In this document: piece by piece, positions 36,450 through 46,539 of the stretch | Layout: every line of letters begins with the position of its first letter | Numbering within the stretch: the stretch's first letter is position 1 | Source of the DNA: Comamonas aquatica NBRC 14918 | GTDB taxonomy: Bacteria > Pseudomonadota > Gammaproteobacteria > Burkholderiales > Burkholderiaceae_C | Assembly (NCBI RefSeq): GCF_000739875.1 | Contig: NZ_BBJR01000038.1 | Span: 1 to 64,000 of the forward strand | DNA length: 64,000 nucleotides | Direction: 5' to 3' | Program-made: the position numbers and the translations under genes | The notes under the pieces: model-generated | The model's input: the letters and a program-made list of their open reading frames with translations, nothing else | Database searches by the model: none | What the model was told of the DNA's origin: nothing

Positions 36450-37106
36450 TCATTCCAGCGCCAGCCTCAACGCCGCCGCAATCGTCCAGGGGCCGGCCAG
36501 CAGCGCCAGGCACAAACAGGCACCGAGCAAATTCAACGCGGGGGCCGCAGGCAGCCCCAGCAAGGACTGGGTCACGGCATGACTGCCAAAGATCAGGATC
36601 GGCACGCTCAGCGGCAGCACGACCAGCACCAGCAGCAAAGCACCGCGCAAGCCCAGGGTCAGCGCAGCCCCCAGGGCCGCCAGCACGCACAGGCTGGGCG
36701 TGCCCAAGGCCAGCGACAGCAGCAGCACCCCCATCACCTCTTCGCCCAGGCCATATTGCCAGCCCAGCAGCGGCGTGGCCAGCAGCAGCGGCAGCGTGCC
36801 CACCAGCCATTGCGCCCCCACCTTCACCCCCACCAGGAGCGGCAAAGGTGCAGGGGCCAACAACCACTGCTCCAGCGAACCATCTGCATGGTCCCCCTCG
36901 AACAGCCGGTGCTGGCCCAACAAGACCGCCAGCAAGGCCGCCACCCAAACAACGCCAGGCGCGATCTGCCGGAGCAAGACGCTGTCCGGCCCCAAAGCCA
37001 GCGGAAACAGGCTGCCCACCATCAGGAAAAACGCCAGACCACTCAGGGCATCGGCCGGCCGGCGGACGGCCAGACGCAGCTCGCGCACCACCACCGCTCT
37101 CAGCAT
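36450..37106 (-). CDS. ccmB: Heme exporter permease CcmB
   Basis: 218-aa ABC-type permease of the CcmABCD complex. Begins MLRAVVVRELRLAVRRPAD with family block FEGDHADGSLEQWLLAPAPL, and several helices follow (GALLLVLVVLPLSVPILIFGSHAV). It overlaps the ccmA 3' end by seven bases. Confidence 0.95.
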   Translation of the reverse strand: MLRAVVVRELRLAVRRPADALSGLAFFLMVGSLFPLALGPDSVLLRQIAPGVVWVAALLAVLLGQHRLFEGDHADGSLEQWLLAPAPLPLLVGVKVGAQWLVGTLPLLLATPLLGWQYGLGEEVMGVLLLSLALGTPSLCVLAALGAALTLGLRGALLLVLVVLPLSVPILIFGSHAVTQSLLGLPAAPALNLLGACLCLALLAGPWTIAAALRLALE

Positions 37107-37780
37107 GGCGCCTCCTGCTGCGCCGGAGCCGCTGAGGGGGCACTCAAGTCCAATACCAGGGCCGGCACGCCAGGCACCAGCAGACCGCGATGGCTGACCA
37201 CCATCGCCAGCCCACCCGCCTGGGCGTGTGCCGACAGCAGTTGCACCAGCAATGCGCTGCCCTGTGCGTCCAGCGCATTGTCTGGCTCATCGAGCAACCA
37301 CAGCGGGCGTTCACTGAGCAGGACCCGGGCAATCGCCACCCTACGTCGCTGCCCCTGGGACAAGCGGCCAAAAGGGCGCGCAGCCACATCCAGGACATCC
37401 AGTGCGCGCAGCACCTGGGCCGCACGTTCACCGGACCAGGGCACGGCCTGCATCTGGAGTGCGAAACGCAGGTTCTCGATCCCACTGAGAGCATCGCTCA
37501 TGCCGCACTGGTGCCCCAGGTACGACAGCTGCCGCTGGAACGCGGGGCTGGATGCGATGACACGCTGACCGCACCATGCCAGCGCCCCGACACGCCAGGG
37601 CATCAGCCCGGCCAGACTGCGCAGCAAGGTGCTCTTGCCAGCGCCATTGCTGCCCTTGAGCTGCAGCACCTGGCCGGCCTGCAGGCTGAAATCGATCTGA
37701 CGCAACAGCACACGGCCATTGCGGAGGCAGCCAAAGCCAGCAACGTCCAGGCTCCGTGGCGCATGCTCCGCAGACACCAT
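37100..37780 (-). CDS. ccmA: Heme exporter ATP-binding protein CcmA
   Basis: 226-aa ATPase driving release of holo-CcmE. Walker A is GSNGAGKSTLLRSLAGL, the signature LSQGQRRRVAIARVLL (the SQG form usual for CcmA), and Walker B WLLDEPDNALD, where the first variable residues differ from the more common TxALD. The ATG at 37780 lies four bases past the napC stop; the longer frame runs back over napC. It links the nap and ccm parts of the operon. Confidence 0.94.
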   Translation of the reverse strand: MVSAEHAPRSLDVAGFGCLRNGRVLLRQIDFSLQAGQVLQLKGSNGAGKSTLLRSLAGLMPWRVGALAWCGQRVIASSPAFQRQLSYLGHQCGMSDALSGIENLRFALQMQAVPWSGERAAQVLRALDVLDVAARPFGRLSQGQRRRVAIARVLLSERPLWLLDEPDNALDAQGSALLVQLLSAHAQAGGLAMVVSHRGLLVPGVPALVLDLSAPSAAPAQQEAPC

Positions 37781-37784
37781 GCGA

Positions 37785-38441
37785 TCAGGGCTTGGCCATG
37801 GCGACAGGGGCTGGTACCACCTGACCCGGGCTGTCACTGGGGCCCACGCCCGGAGGAATGTGTGGCAGCTGGTGGGCAATCCCCTTGTGGCAATCGATGC
37901 AGGTTTTTTCCTTGTTCGCCAGGTAGGTGGAATGCATGTTCTGCGCCCGCTGACTCTGGCGTGTGAAGTCCATGGAGTCGTAGTTGTGGCAGTTTCTGCA
38001 TTCCAGGGAATCGTTGGCTTTCAGGCGTGCCCATTCGTGCTGCGCCAGCTCCAGGCGCTTGGCATCAAATTTCTCCGGCGTATCCACCGTGCCAAAGATC
38101 TTGCCCCACACCTCCTTGGACGCCTGCATCTTGCGCGCCATCTTGTCGGTCCAGTTGTGCGGCACGTGGCAGTCCGAGCAGATCGCGCGCACCCCGGAAC
38201 GGTTGGTGTAGTGGATGGTGCTCTTCAGTTCGGCGAAGACGTTGTCGCGCATTTCATGGCAACCCGTACAGAACTTCTCGGTGTTCGTGACTTCCATCGC
38301 GGTATTGAAAGCCCCCCAGAACAGGATGCCCGCAATGAACCCGCCAATCGTCAGAAACCCAAGGCTGAAGTGGACGCTGGGGCGCCGTATGACGGCCCAG
38401 TAGCGCTTGAGTAATTGCAGCATGCTTGTGCCCCAGTTCAT
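37785..38441 (-). CDS. napC: Tetraheme cytochrome c NapC
   Basis: 218-aa membrane-anchored quinol dehydrogenase of the NapC/NirT family, passing electrons to NapB-NapA. One N-terminal helix ([21 protein letters not shown]) and four CxxCH sites: CTGCH, CSDCH, CRNCH and CIDCH. The start overlaps the napB stop as ATGA; an ATG six codons later is possible but would break the coupling. The Pro-rich tail is variable. Confidence 0.96.
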   Translation of the reverse strand: MNWGTSMLQLLKRYWAVIRRPSVHFSLGFLTIGGFIAGILFWGAFNTAMEVTNTEKFCTGCHEMRDNVFAELKSTIHYTNRSGVRAICSDCHVPHNWTDKMARKMQASKEVWGKIFGTVDTPEKFDAKRLELAQHEWARLKANDSLECRNCHNYDSMDFTRQSQRAQNMHSTYLANKEKTCIDCHKGIAHQLPHIPPGVGPSDSPGQVVPAPVAMAKP

Positions 38442-38932
38442 GGTTTCTTGGATGCGTTCGCAGGATTTTGCAATGCTTTCAGGAGCAGGCTATCCACATC
38501 CTGGAATGTATTTCTTACGAAAGGCGTCGCATTGTCCTGCCCCACATGGCACTGCACGCAAAAGTAGCGCCGGGTCGAGATCTGCGCCAGGGTATTGCCA
38601 TCGCGGTCCTGGTAGTGGGTGATGGAGACCGGGATCGCCTGAGAGACTTCCGCCTTGGTGCGGGAGTGGCAATCCATGCACTTATTGAAGTTCTTGTCGA
38701 CCTGGTAGCCATCGATGCGGTGCGGAATCACGGGCGGCTGCTGCGCGTAGTTGCGCGTGCGGCGCACATCATCGTTGATGGGGTTGCCCAACACCGGTGG
38801 CTTGGTGGTTTCCAGCAAGGGTGCCGTGCCGCGGGCCTTGTCGTACAAGGGCTCGGCGGAGGCCATGCCGGTCGCGGTGACCACACCGATACACAGCATC
38901 AGTGCCATTCCCAGTTTCTGTATGCGTTTCAT
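38438..38932 (-). CDS. napB: Periplasmic nitrate reductase small subunit NapB (diheme)
   Basis: 164-aa periplasmic diheme cytochrome c. Signal peptide ends at ASA (about residue 26). Two heme sites are CMDCH and CVQCH; axial histidines are in [11 protein letters not shown] and [11 protein letters not shown]. It accepts electrons from NapC and passes them to NapA. It follows napA by 21 bases. Confidence 0.96.
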   Translation of the reverse strand: MKRIQKLGMALMLCIGVVTATGMASAEPLYDKARGTAPLLETTKPPVLGNPINDDVRRTRNYAQQPPVIPHRIDGYQVDKNFNKCMDCHSRTKAEVSQAIPVSITHYQDRDGNTLAQISTRRYFCVQCHVGQDNATPFVRNTFQDVDSLLLKALQNPANASKKP

Positions 38933-38953
38933 GGGGTGCTCCTCTGCTTGTCC

Positions 38954-41449
38954 TCAGACCTTGGTCAGCCTCACGGCACACTTCTTGAAGTCGGTTTGCA
39001 ACGAGATCGGGTCGGTCGCGTCCAGCGTCACCTTGTTGATCAGCTGGCTGGCGTCAAACCATGGCACATAGACCAGGCCACGCGGCGGCTTGTTGCGGCC
39101 GCGGGTCTCCACGCGTGAGCGGATGGCCCCGCGGCGCGATGCGACTTCAACCTCGCTGCCCCGGCGCAAGCCCAGCGCCTTGGCATCGTCAGGGTGCATG
39201 TAGCACAGCGCGTTCGGCACGGCACGGTGCAGCTCGGGCACGCGGCGGGTCATGGACCCGGAGTGCCAGTGCTCCAGCACACGGCCGGTGGACAGCCAGA
39301 ACGGGTATTCCTGATCGGGGGCCTCGGCGGGTGGCTCATAGGGCAGACCGAAAATGACCGCCTTGCCATCCTTGTGGCCATAGAACTCGAAACCGGTGCC
39401 CGGCTTCACATAAGGATCGGTCCCTTCGCGGTAGCGCCACTTGGTCTCCTGCCCGTTGACCACCGGCCAGCGCAGGCCCCGCACCTGGTGGTAGACATCG
39501 AACGGCGCCAGATCGTGGCCATGGCCCCGTCCGAACGCGGCGTACTCCTCGAACAGCCCCTTTTGGGGGTAGAAGCCAAACAGCTCGGCTTCGTGGTTGT
39601 TGTACCCCGCCTCGATATCGGTCACGGGGAACTTGTCCACCTGGCCATTGCGGTACAGCACATCGAACATGGTCTTGCCGCGGTACTGCGGGGCCTTCGC
39701 CAGGAGTTCCTCGGGCCACACCTCCTCGATCTTGAAGCGCTTGGCAAACTCCATCAGCTGCCACAAGTCCGAACGTGCTTCACCCGGCGCCTTGACCAGC
39801 TGGTGCCAGAAGTGCGTGCGGCGCTCGGCGTTGCCGTAGGCACCTTCCTTTTCCACCCACATGGCGGTCGGCAGAATCAGGTCCGCCGAGGTCGCGGTGA
39901 CGGTGGGGTAGGCATCCGACACCACGATGAAGTTGTCCGGATTGCGATAACCCGGATAGCCTTCCTGCACCAGGTTGGCGGCGGCCTGCATGTTGTTGGT
40001 CACCATGACCCAGTAAGCATTGAGCTTGCCGTCCTTGAGCATGCGGTGCTGCAGCACGGCGTGATAGCCGGGTTTTTCGGGGATGGTGCCCTCGGGCAGC
40101 TTCCAGATCTTTTCCGCGGTCTTGCGGTGCTCAGGATTGGTAACCACCATGTCCGCGGGCAGGCGGTGCGAGAACGTCCCCACTTCGCGTGCCGTGCCAC
40201 AGGCCGAAGGCTGGCCCGTCAGCGAGAAGGGGCTGTTGCCCGGGGTCGCGATCTTGCCGGTGAGCAGGTGGATGTTGTAGACAAGGTTGTTGGCCCAGAC
40301 GCCGCGCGTATGCTGATTGAAGCCCATGGTCCAGAACGACACCACCTTGCGCTTGGGGTCCGCGTACAGCTCGGCCAGTTCCTTGAGCCGGTTGGCCGGA
40401 ACGCCCGTCAGCTTGGTGGTGTATTCCAGGGTGTAAGTGGAGACGAACTTGGCGTACTCCTCATACGTCATGGGCTTGGCGCCACCGGGATCTGCCGCAT
40501 TCTTGGCGGCTTTCTGCAAGGGATGCTCGGGGCGCAAGCCGTAACCGATGTCAGGGTTGCCCAACTTGAAGTTGCAGTGTTTAGCCACGAACTCCTGGTT
40601 CACACGCCCCGTGGTGATGATGTGGTTGGCAATGTAGTTCAGGATCGCCAGGTCGGTCTGCGGCTTGAAGGTCAGCTCAATGTCTGCCAGTTCGTACGAG
40701 CGGTGCTCAAAGGTGGACAACACGGCCACCTTGACATTCGGTGCACTCAACCGGCGATCCGTCACACGCGTCCAGAGCACAGGGTGCATTTCCGCCATGT
40801 TCGAACCCCAGAGCACAAAGGTGTCCGTGGCTTCGATGTCGTCGTAGCAGCCCATGGGCTCGTCCATGCCAAAGGTGCGCATGAAGCCCGCCACCGCCGA
40901 GGCCATGCAGTGGCGCGCATTCGGATCGATGTTGTTGGAGCGGAAACCAGCCTTGAACAGCTTGGATGCGGCATAGCCCTCCCAGACCGTCCACTGGCCC
41001 GAGCCGAACATGCCCACGCCGGACGGCCCCTTTTCCTTGAGCGCCTTCTTAAATTGCTGGGCCATCACGTCGAACGCGGTGTCCCATGACACGTGCTGGA
41101 ATTCCCCATCCTTGGCGTATTTGCCATTCTTCATGCGCAGCAACGGCCGTGTCAGACGGTCCTCGCCATACATGATCTTTGACAGGAAATAGCCCTTGAC
41201 GCAATTGAGGCCCCGATTCACTTCAGCCTGGGGATCGCCCTGGGTCGCCACCACCCGGTTGTCCTTGACGGCCACCATCACGCCGCAGCCGGTGCCACAG
41301 AAGCGGCAAGGCGCCTTGGACCATTTCATGGGCGCGCTACCACCCGCTTGCACGCCCTCCTGGGAGATGGCGTGGATGGGAATGCCTGCCACAGCGCCCG
41401 CGGCGGCGGCGGCAGTTTGACGAACGAAATCGCGACGGGTGCTAGTCAT
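38954..41449 (-). CDS. napA: Periplasmic nitrate reductase catalytic subunit NapA
   Basis: 831-aa molybdopterin enzyme reducing nitrate to nitrite in the periplasm. Twin-arginine signal [16 protein letters not shown]; 4Fe-4S site CRFCGTGC...NCVKGYF near residue 50-85; molybdenum-ligand cysteine in [15 protein letters not shown]; the C-terminal cofactor domain has [17 protein letters not shown]. Full length. The napD 3' end overlaps its start by eight bases. Confidence 0.97.
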   Translation of the reverse strand: MTSTRRDFVRQTAAAAAGAVAGIPIHAISQEGVQAGGSAPMKWSKAPCRFCGTGCGVMVAVKDNRVVATQGDPQAEVNRGLNCVKGYFLSKIMYGEDRLTRPLLRMKNGKYAKDGEFQHVSWDTAFDVMAQQFKKALKEKGPSGVGMFGSGQWTVWEGYAASKLFKAGFRSNNIDPNARHCMASAVAGFMRTFGMDEPMGCYDDIEATDTFVLWGSNMAEMHPVLWTRVTDRRLSAPNVKVAVLSTFEHRSYELADIELTFKPQTDLAILNYIANHIITTGRVNQEFVAKHCNFKLGNPDIGYGLRPEHPLQKAAKNAADPGGAKPMTYEEYAKFVSTYTLEYTTKLTGVPANRLKELAELYADPKRKVVSFWTMGFNQHTRGVWANNLVYNIHLLTGKIATPGNSPFSLTGQPSACGTAREVGTFSHRLPADMVVTNPEHRKTAEKIWKLPEGTIPEKPGYHAVLQHRMLKDGKLNAYWVMVTNNMQAAANLVQEGYPGYRNPDNFIVVSDAYPTVTATSADLILPTAMWVEKEGAYGNAERRTHFWHQLVKAPGEARSDLWQLMEFAKRFKIEEVWPEELLAKAPQYRGKTMFDVLYRNGQVDKFPVTDIEAGYNNHEAELFGFYPQKGLFEEYAAFGRGHGHDLAPFDVYHQVRGLRWPVVNGQETKWRYREGTDPYVKPGTGFEFYGHKDGKAVIFGLPYEPPAEAPDQEYPFWLSTGRVLEHWHSGSMTRRVPELHRAVPNALCYMHPDDAKALGLRRGSEVEVASRRGAIRSRVETRGRNKPPRGLVYVPWFDASQLINKVTLDATDPISLQTDFKKCAVRLTKV

Positions 41450-41738
41450 GGGAGACTCCCTCGTTAAGTAATTGCCGGGGTTCTGCGTGCTGGTACACCA
41501 GAGAGACGTTCAGTACGCCATCGATCAACCGAATGTGCGCCACCTGATCCAGGATGAAGTCGGCGCTGGGCCCCTCCAGGGTGACCACCAGCTTGCCGTC
41601 TGGATGGGTGCCATGCACTTGGACAGGCCCCATCGTGGTCAGCGCCTGCCCGACGGGATCCAGCGCCTGCGGCAGAACATGGACCACCAGGCTGGCGATG
41701 TGCAGCTCATCGGCCATCGAATGCGGGGCTTCAGGCAT
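41442..41738 (-). CDS. napD: NapA signal-peptide chaperone NapD
   Basis: 98-aa cytoplasmic chaperone that binds the Tat signal of NapA and delays export until the cofactor is in. Core: [19 protein letters not shown] and [20 protein letters not shown]. The ATG at 41738 gives normal length; it overlaps napE upstream and napA downstream by eight bases each. Confidence 0.92.
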   Translation of the reverse strand: MPEAPHSMADELHIASLVVHVLPQALDPVGQALTTMGPVQVHGTHPDGKLVVTLEGPSADFILDQVAHIRLIDGVLNVSLVYQHAEPRQLLNEGVSHD

Positions 41739-41889
41739 GCGGAGGACCCGCAAACATCTGGAAGATCCAGACCAGGAAGCCGTAGCCAGCAATGATCAAA
41801 CCGGCCAACACCGGCGCCATCACCACTGTCAGGAAAGCGAAACTGCGCAATTCTTCTTTGCGCGTCGTGGGATTCTTTTTCTCAAGCAT
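41731..41889 (-). CDS. napE: Nap accessory membrane protein NapE
   Basis: 52-aa single-helix protein (SFAFLTVVMAPVLAGLIIAGYGFLVWIFQM) with a charged N-terminus (EKKNPTTRKEELR) and short tail. The role in the Nap system is not known; it is a constant first gene in many nap operons. It starts about 85 bases after the predicted transcription start. Confidence 0.9.
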   Translation of the reverse strand: MLEKKNPTTRKEELRSFAFLTVVMAPVLAGLIIAGYGFLVWIFQMFAGPPHA

Positions 41890-41980
41890 GTGCCACCTTT
41901 CTGGATGACTGTGCAGGCTACCCAGGCTTGGCAAGACCTTCAATCCGCCCCAACCCGCACAGCCATGAACACTTGCACCG

Positions 41981-42022
41981 ATTTTAAAGACATTGATCAA
42001 ACATTCAATTGATGCGCATCAA
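41981..42022 (-). promoter_or_regulatory. FNR/ANR-type class II promoter of the nap-ccm operon
   Basis: A perfect FNR box TTGATGCGCATCAA lies at 42009-42022. On the minus strand a -10 element TAAAAT (41981-41986) ends 35 bases from its centre, so the box would sit at about -41.5 with a start near 41974. This is the textbook class II arrangement for anaerobic activation. The rest of the 350-base gap up to 42239 is AT-rich, with one more FNR box and no gene. Confidence 0.8.
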
Positions 42023-42145
42023 ATCGATATTCAAACCTGACCTTCAACCATTTAAAAACACGGCAACCATCCCCTCCATTCGAAAATCTCTATCAATAAC
42101 CACAATATCCACAGCAATTCATACATCAATCAAACAATTAAAAGA

Positions 42146-42159
42146 TTGATTTAAATCAA
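42146..42159 (+). promoter_or_regulatory. FNR/ANR/DNR-type box before nnrS
   Basis: TTGATTTAAATCAA is a perfect TTGAT-N4-ATCAA palindrome, 81 bases upstream of the nnrS ATG. A -10 element at the class II distance is poor (GAAATA near 42182-42187), so the exact promoter is unclear. Confidence 0.7.
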
Positions 42160-42239
42160 ATAAAAACAATCATTTCAAACAGAAATATTCAGAAACATCT
42201 ACCCTTGATGCAGGTTTTGTATTTATTGAAAAAACTGCA

Positions 42240-43475
42240 ATGACTAGCCTTCTGAAAATCCAGGAACCGTCCACGCCGGAACCGCCGCAGCGCCCGTCCC
42301 TGGTGGCCTTTCTGGAACTGGGGTTTCGGCCGCTGTACCTGTGTGGCGCCCTCTGGGCCATGGTGGCGGTATCGCTCTGGGTGTTTGCCCCCTCGCTGCT
42401 GCAAGGCATGGTGGCCGGGGTCTTCTGGCACGCCCATGAAATGTTTTGGGGATTCATTGCTGCCATCACGGTGGGTTTTCTGCTGACCGCCACCAGCAAC
42501 TGGACCGGCATGAATCCCTTGCAAGGCCCTGCACTGGGCGCACTGGTGTTGCTCTGGGCCACCGCACGCCTGGGCTTTCTTTGGCCCGGTGCCGTCGCCT
42601 TTGCGGTGGCAAGCACCGCCGACCTGCTGTTCATCGCCATGGCAGCACTGGCGATAGGCCGTTGCCTGCTCGCACGCCAAAGCCGGCACAACTACCTCCT
42701 GGTTCTGATGCTGCTCGGCATGGGCAGCGCCAACGCAGCGTACCTCTACGCCTGCTGGCACCAGCTCGACTACAGCGTGGTGATGCACTATTTCTTCACG
42801 GGCATGCTGTGCATGGCCGCCATTGCCTTGCTGATTGCCAGGCGAGTGATTCCATTTTTTGCCACGCGGGCACTCCCGCAACTCAACGTGTCGCGGCACA
42901 CGCGCAGCGGTCAATGGCAGGCGGGATTGGCCGCTTGCGGCATCCTGGTGTGGCAATTCGGTCCGGGGCCATGGGCCGCCCCGCTTTTCGCCGCGGCCGG
43001 GCTGCTCACCCTTTGGCACGTGATGGCCTGGAAGCCCTGGGCCGTGCTGCGCACGCCATTGCTCTGGATCCTCTACCTGGGCTATGCCGGGCTGGGACTG
43101 GGCCTGTGGGCCGCAGCCGCCTACGCCCTGGGCTGGACGGCACGCATGTCCTGGCCGGTCCACCTGCTCGGCATGGCCGGATTTGGCGCCCTCATCGTCG
43201 GCATGATCACGCGCACGGCCCTGGGCCACACCGGGCGAGCATTGGTCGCCGACCGCAGCATGGTGTGCAGCTATGGACTGGTGTTCTGCGCCGTTGTCTT
43301 GCGCCTGGTGGCCCTGGGCGCCAGCACCCACCCCGTGCCCTGGCTGCATGCCAGCGCCACCTGCTGGGTCTTGGCCTTTGCTGTTTACTTATGGCGCTTC
43401 CTTCCCATGCTGGTGCGCCCACGCGCCGACCAGCGCCCCGGAAAACCCGTCCCCCTCCAACGCCGGCCTCACTAA
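42240..43475 (+). CDS. nnrS: NnrS family heme/copper membrane protein, NO-related
   Basis: 411-aa protein with about 12 membrane helices, of the NnrS family that protects against nitric oxide stress. Conserved parts: LELGFRPLYLCGALWAM, FWHAHEMFWGFIAAITVGFLLTATSNWTG and MHYFFTGMLCMAAIALLIARRVIPFF, and the late histidine GMITRTALGHTGR. The ATG at 42240 follows the FNR box. One base separates its stop from the nsrR-like regulator gene, so the two are an operon, divergent from nap. Confidence 0.92.
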   Translation: MTSLLKIQEPSTPEPPQRPSLVAFLELGFRPLYLCGALWAMVAVSLWVFAPSLLQGMVAGVFWHAHEMFWGFIAAITVGFLLTATSNWTGMNPLQGPALGALVLLWATARLGFLWPGAVAFAVASTADLLFIAMAALAIGRCLLARQSRHNYLLVLMLLGMGSANAAYLYACWHQLDYSVVMHYFFTGMLCMAAIALLIARRVIPFFATRALPQLNVSRHTRSGQWQAGLAACGILVWQFGPGPWAAPLFAAAGLLTLWHVMAWKPWAVLRTPLLWILYLGYAGLGLGLWAAAAYALGWTARMSWPVHLLGMAGFGALIVGMITRTALGHTGRALVADRSMVCSYGLVFCAVVLRLVALGASTHPVPWLHASATCWVLAFAVYLWRFLPMLVRPRADQRPGKPVPLQRRPH

Positions 43476-43476
43476 G

Positions 43477-43926
43477 ATGCGCCTGACCACACTCACCGAC
43501 TATGCGCTGCGGGTCCTGATCTACACCGGCGCCCACAGCGAGCGCCTGTGCACCATCAGCGAAATTGCCAAAGCCTTCGATATCTCGCAGGCCCACTTGA
43601 TGAAAGTGTCCCAATTGCTGGCGCAGCAAGGGTGGATCACCACCGTGCGCGGGAAAAACGGCGGGTTGCACCTGAGCAAATCCCCCCAGGAAATCCCGCT
43701 GGGGGCGGTGGTGCGCAGCATTGAACCCGACTTCAACCTCGTCGAATGCCTGGGCCCTAACAACCACTGCCGGCTGACCGGCGGCTGTGCGCTGACCTGC
43801 ATCCTGAATGGGGCACTGAAGGCGTTTTGGCAGCACCTGGATTGCTATACGCTGGCCGATGTGATCGCCCGCCCCGGCTTGCCGGTCCTGGCGCAGTGGA
43901 CCCAGCCCATCGCCATCAGCCGTTGA
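43477..43926 (+). CDS. nsrR: Rrf2-family NO-sensing repressor, NsrR type
   Basis: 149-aa Rrf2 regulator. N-terminal winged helix (MRLTTLTDYALRVLIYTG, ISEIAKAFDISQAHLMKVSQLL, VRGKNGGLHLSK) and three cluster cysteines at Cys91, Cys98 and Cys104 in VECLGPNNHCRLTGGC, with the spacing of [Fe-S] NsrR; AFWQHLDCYTLADV is also NsrR-like. IscR has a different cysteine pattern. Linked to nnrS and beside nap, which fits control by NO formed during nitrate respiration. No confident NsrR operator is seen. Confidence 0.88.
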   Translation: MRLTTLTDYALRVLIYTGAHSERLCTISEIAKAFDISQAHLMKVSQLLAQQGWITTVRGKNGGLHLSKSPQEIPLGAVVRSIEPDFNLVECLGPNNHCRLTGGCALTCILNGALKAFWQHLDCYTLADVIARPGLPVLAQWTQPIAISR

Positions 43927-43971
43927 CGCACCGCGCTCCGAAAACCCGGCCCACGGCTAGGGGTGCACCGC

Positions 43972-44009
43972 AAAAAATTCTCAAGCCTTTGTTTTGCAAA
44001 GAATTTTTT
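43972..44009. terminator. AT-rich hairpin after nsrR
   Basis: AAAAAATT (43972-43979) pairs with AATTTTTT (44002-44009) around an inner stem CTTTG/CAAAG. The T-run on the plus strand makes it a possible terminator for nnrS-nsrR, but the stem is weak. Confidence 0.4.
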
Positions 44010-44085
44010 GGGCAACCAATCTCACCATCGGGTCCAACGTCCCACTACACAGAGATTGCGTGGCGTCAGCGAGGAACACCCACCC

Positions 44086-44113
44086 CTTGAAAGCCAAAAT
44101 TTTTCCCTTATTA
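44086..44113 (+). promoter_or_regulatory. Sigma-32-like heat-shock promoter of groESL
   Basis: CTTGAAA (44086-44092), 12 bases, then CCCTTATTA (44105-44113) resembles the RpoH pattern CTTGAAA-N11-16-CCCATNT. The same stretch also reads TTGAAA-N16-TATTAT, a sigma-70 promoter, so two holoenzymes could use it. Confidence 0.65.
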
Positions 44114-44140
44114 TTAGCACTCGATGGGGTTGAGTGCTAA
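44114..44140 (+). promoter_or_regulatory. CIRCE element (HrcA operator)
   Basis: TTAGCACTC, nine bases, GAGTGCTAA: an exact match to the CIRCE inverted repeat. It lies just past the promoter and 95 bases before the groES ATG. HrcA repression combined with a sigma-32-like promoter would give dual heat control, as described in some beta-proteobacteria. Confidence 0.97.
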
Positions 44141-44234
44141 CAGCACCGTTCCACAGCTTTATCAAGCCACTCTGCCCAGTTGCGACAGCGTGGCGGACCT
44201 CTTCAACCTTGTTGATTGATACCTAGGAGATGTT

Positions 44235-44525
44235 ATGAACCTGCGTCCTCTGCACGACCGCGTGATCGTCAAGCGCCTGGAAAACGAAACCAAGACCGCT
44301 TCGGGCATCTTTATCCCTGACAACGCCGCCGAAAAGCCTGACCAAGGCGAAGTGCTGGCCGTCGGCCCCGGCAAGCGCAACGACAAGGGCGAGCAAATCG
44401 CTCTGAACGTGAAGGTGGGCGATCGCGTGCTGTTCGGCAAGTACTCCGGCCAGGCCGTCAAGATCGACGGCAACGAACTGCTGGTGATGAAGGAAGACGA
44501 CCTGTTTGCGGTCGTTGAAAAGTAA
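44235..44525 (+). CDS. groES: Co-chaperonin GroES
   Basis: 96-aa co-chaperonin capping the GroEL ring. Typical N-terminus [20 protein letters not shown], mobile loop [17 protein letters not shown], and [41 protein letters not shown] precedes the ATG. Followed by groEL after 102 bases that hold a dispersed repeat. Confidence 0.98.
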   Translation: MNLRPLHDRVIVKRLENETKTASGIFIPDNAAEKPDQGEVLAVGPGKRNDKGEQIALNVKVGDRVLFGKYSGQAVKIDGNELLVMKEDDLFAVVEK

Positions 44526-44557
44526 ATCGCAGCGCGATCCTCTTCAGAACTTTGAAA

Positions 44558-44612
44558 TTTCATAGCTGCTAGCGCTTGATACACAAGGGCTAACAGCCAA
44601 TTTGAACCAGAT
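44558..44612. repeat. Dispersed AGCTGC-type repeat between groES and groEL
   Basis: CATAGCTGCTAGCGCTTGAT (44563-44582), ACACAAGGGCTAACAGCCAA (44581-44600), flanked by TTTGAAATTT and AATTTGAACCAG. It is the clearest single-unit copy in the window: two half-sites TAGCGCTTG and CAAGGGCTA back to back. It lies inside the groESL transcript. Confidence 0.75.
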
Positions 44613-44618
44613 TTGTAG

Positions 44619-46271
<1,653 letters not shown>

Positions 46272-46285
46272 TTGCCCGGCAGCCG

Positions 46286-46345
46286 ACCCCAGCCTCATAC
46301 CGCTGGGGTTGCATCCAAAAAAGGCCGCTTGCGCGGCCTTTTTTT
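46286..46345 (+). terminator. Tandem hairpins ending groESL
   Basis: First stem ACCCCAGC/GCTGGGGT (46286-46309). Second is GGCCGC-TTGC-GCGGCC (46323-46338), preceded by an A-run and followed by T7. The second is a classic Rho-independent terminator and also works for the minus strand. Confidence 0.9.
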
Positions 46346-46355
46346 ATGCCTTGAA

Positions 46356-46420
46356 ATTTTGAGCCAAATGACCTTCTAGCGATTATTCAGCAAGCGCTGG
46401 GTGCTCTGCTTTTAGCACGC
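46356..46420. repeat. Degenerate AGCTGC-type dispersed repeat after groEL
   Basis: GAAATTTTGAGCCAAATGAC then CTTCTAGCGATTATTCAGCA and AGCGCTGGGTGCTCTGCTTT: the half-site order matches the consensus element but with several changes. The remainder of the spacer to 46539 shows nothing recognisable. Confidence 0.5.
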
Positions 46421-46539
46421 CAGCACAGCCAGATCACCCACAGCAAGGCTGGCAACACAAGGCGTGGCACCGCAGGCCGTCCACCAGGGCCGCCCAGGCG
46501 CAACAACGTCGCACCGAGGCCGGTGTGTGCTGCGCTTCA

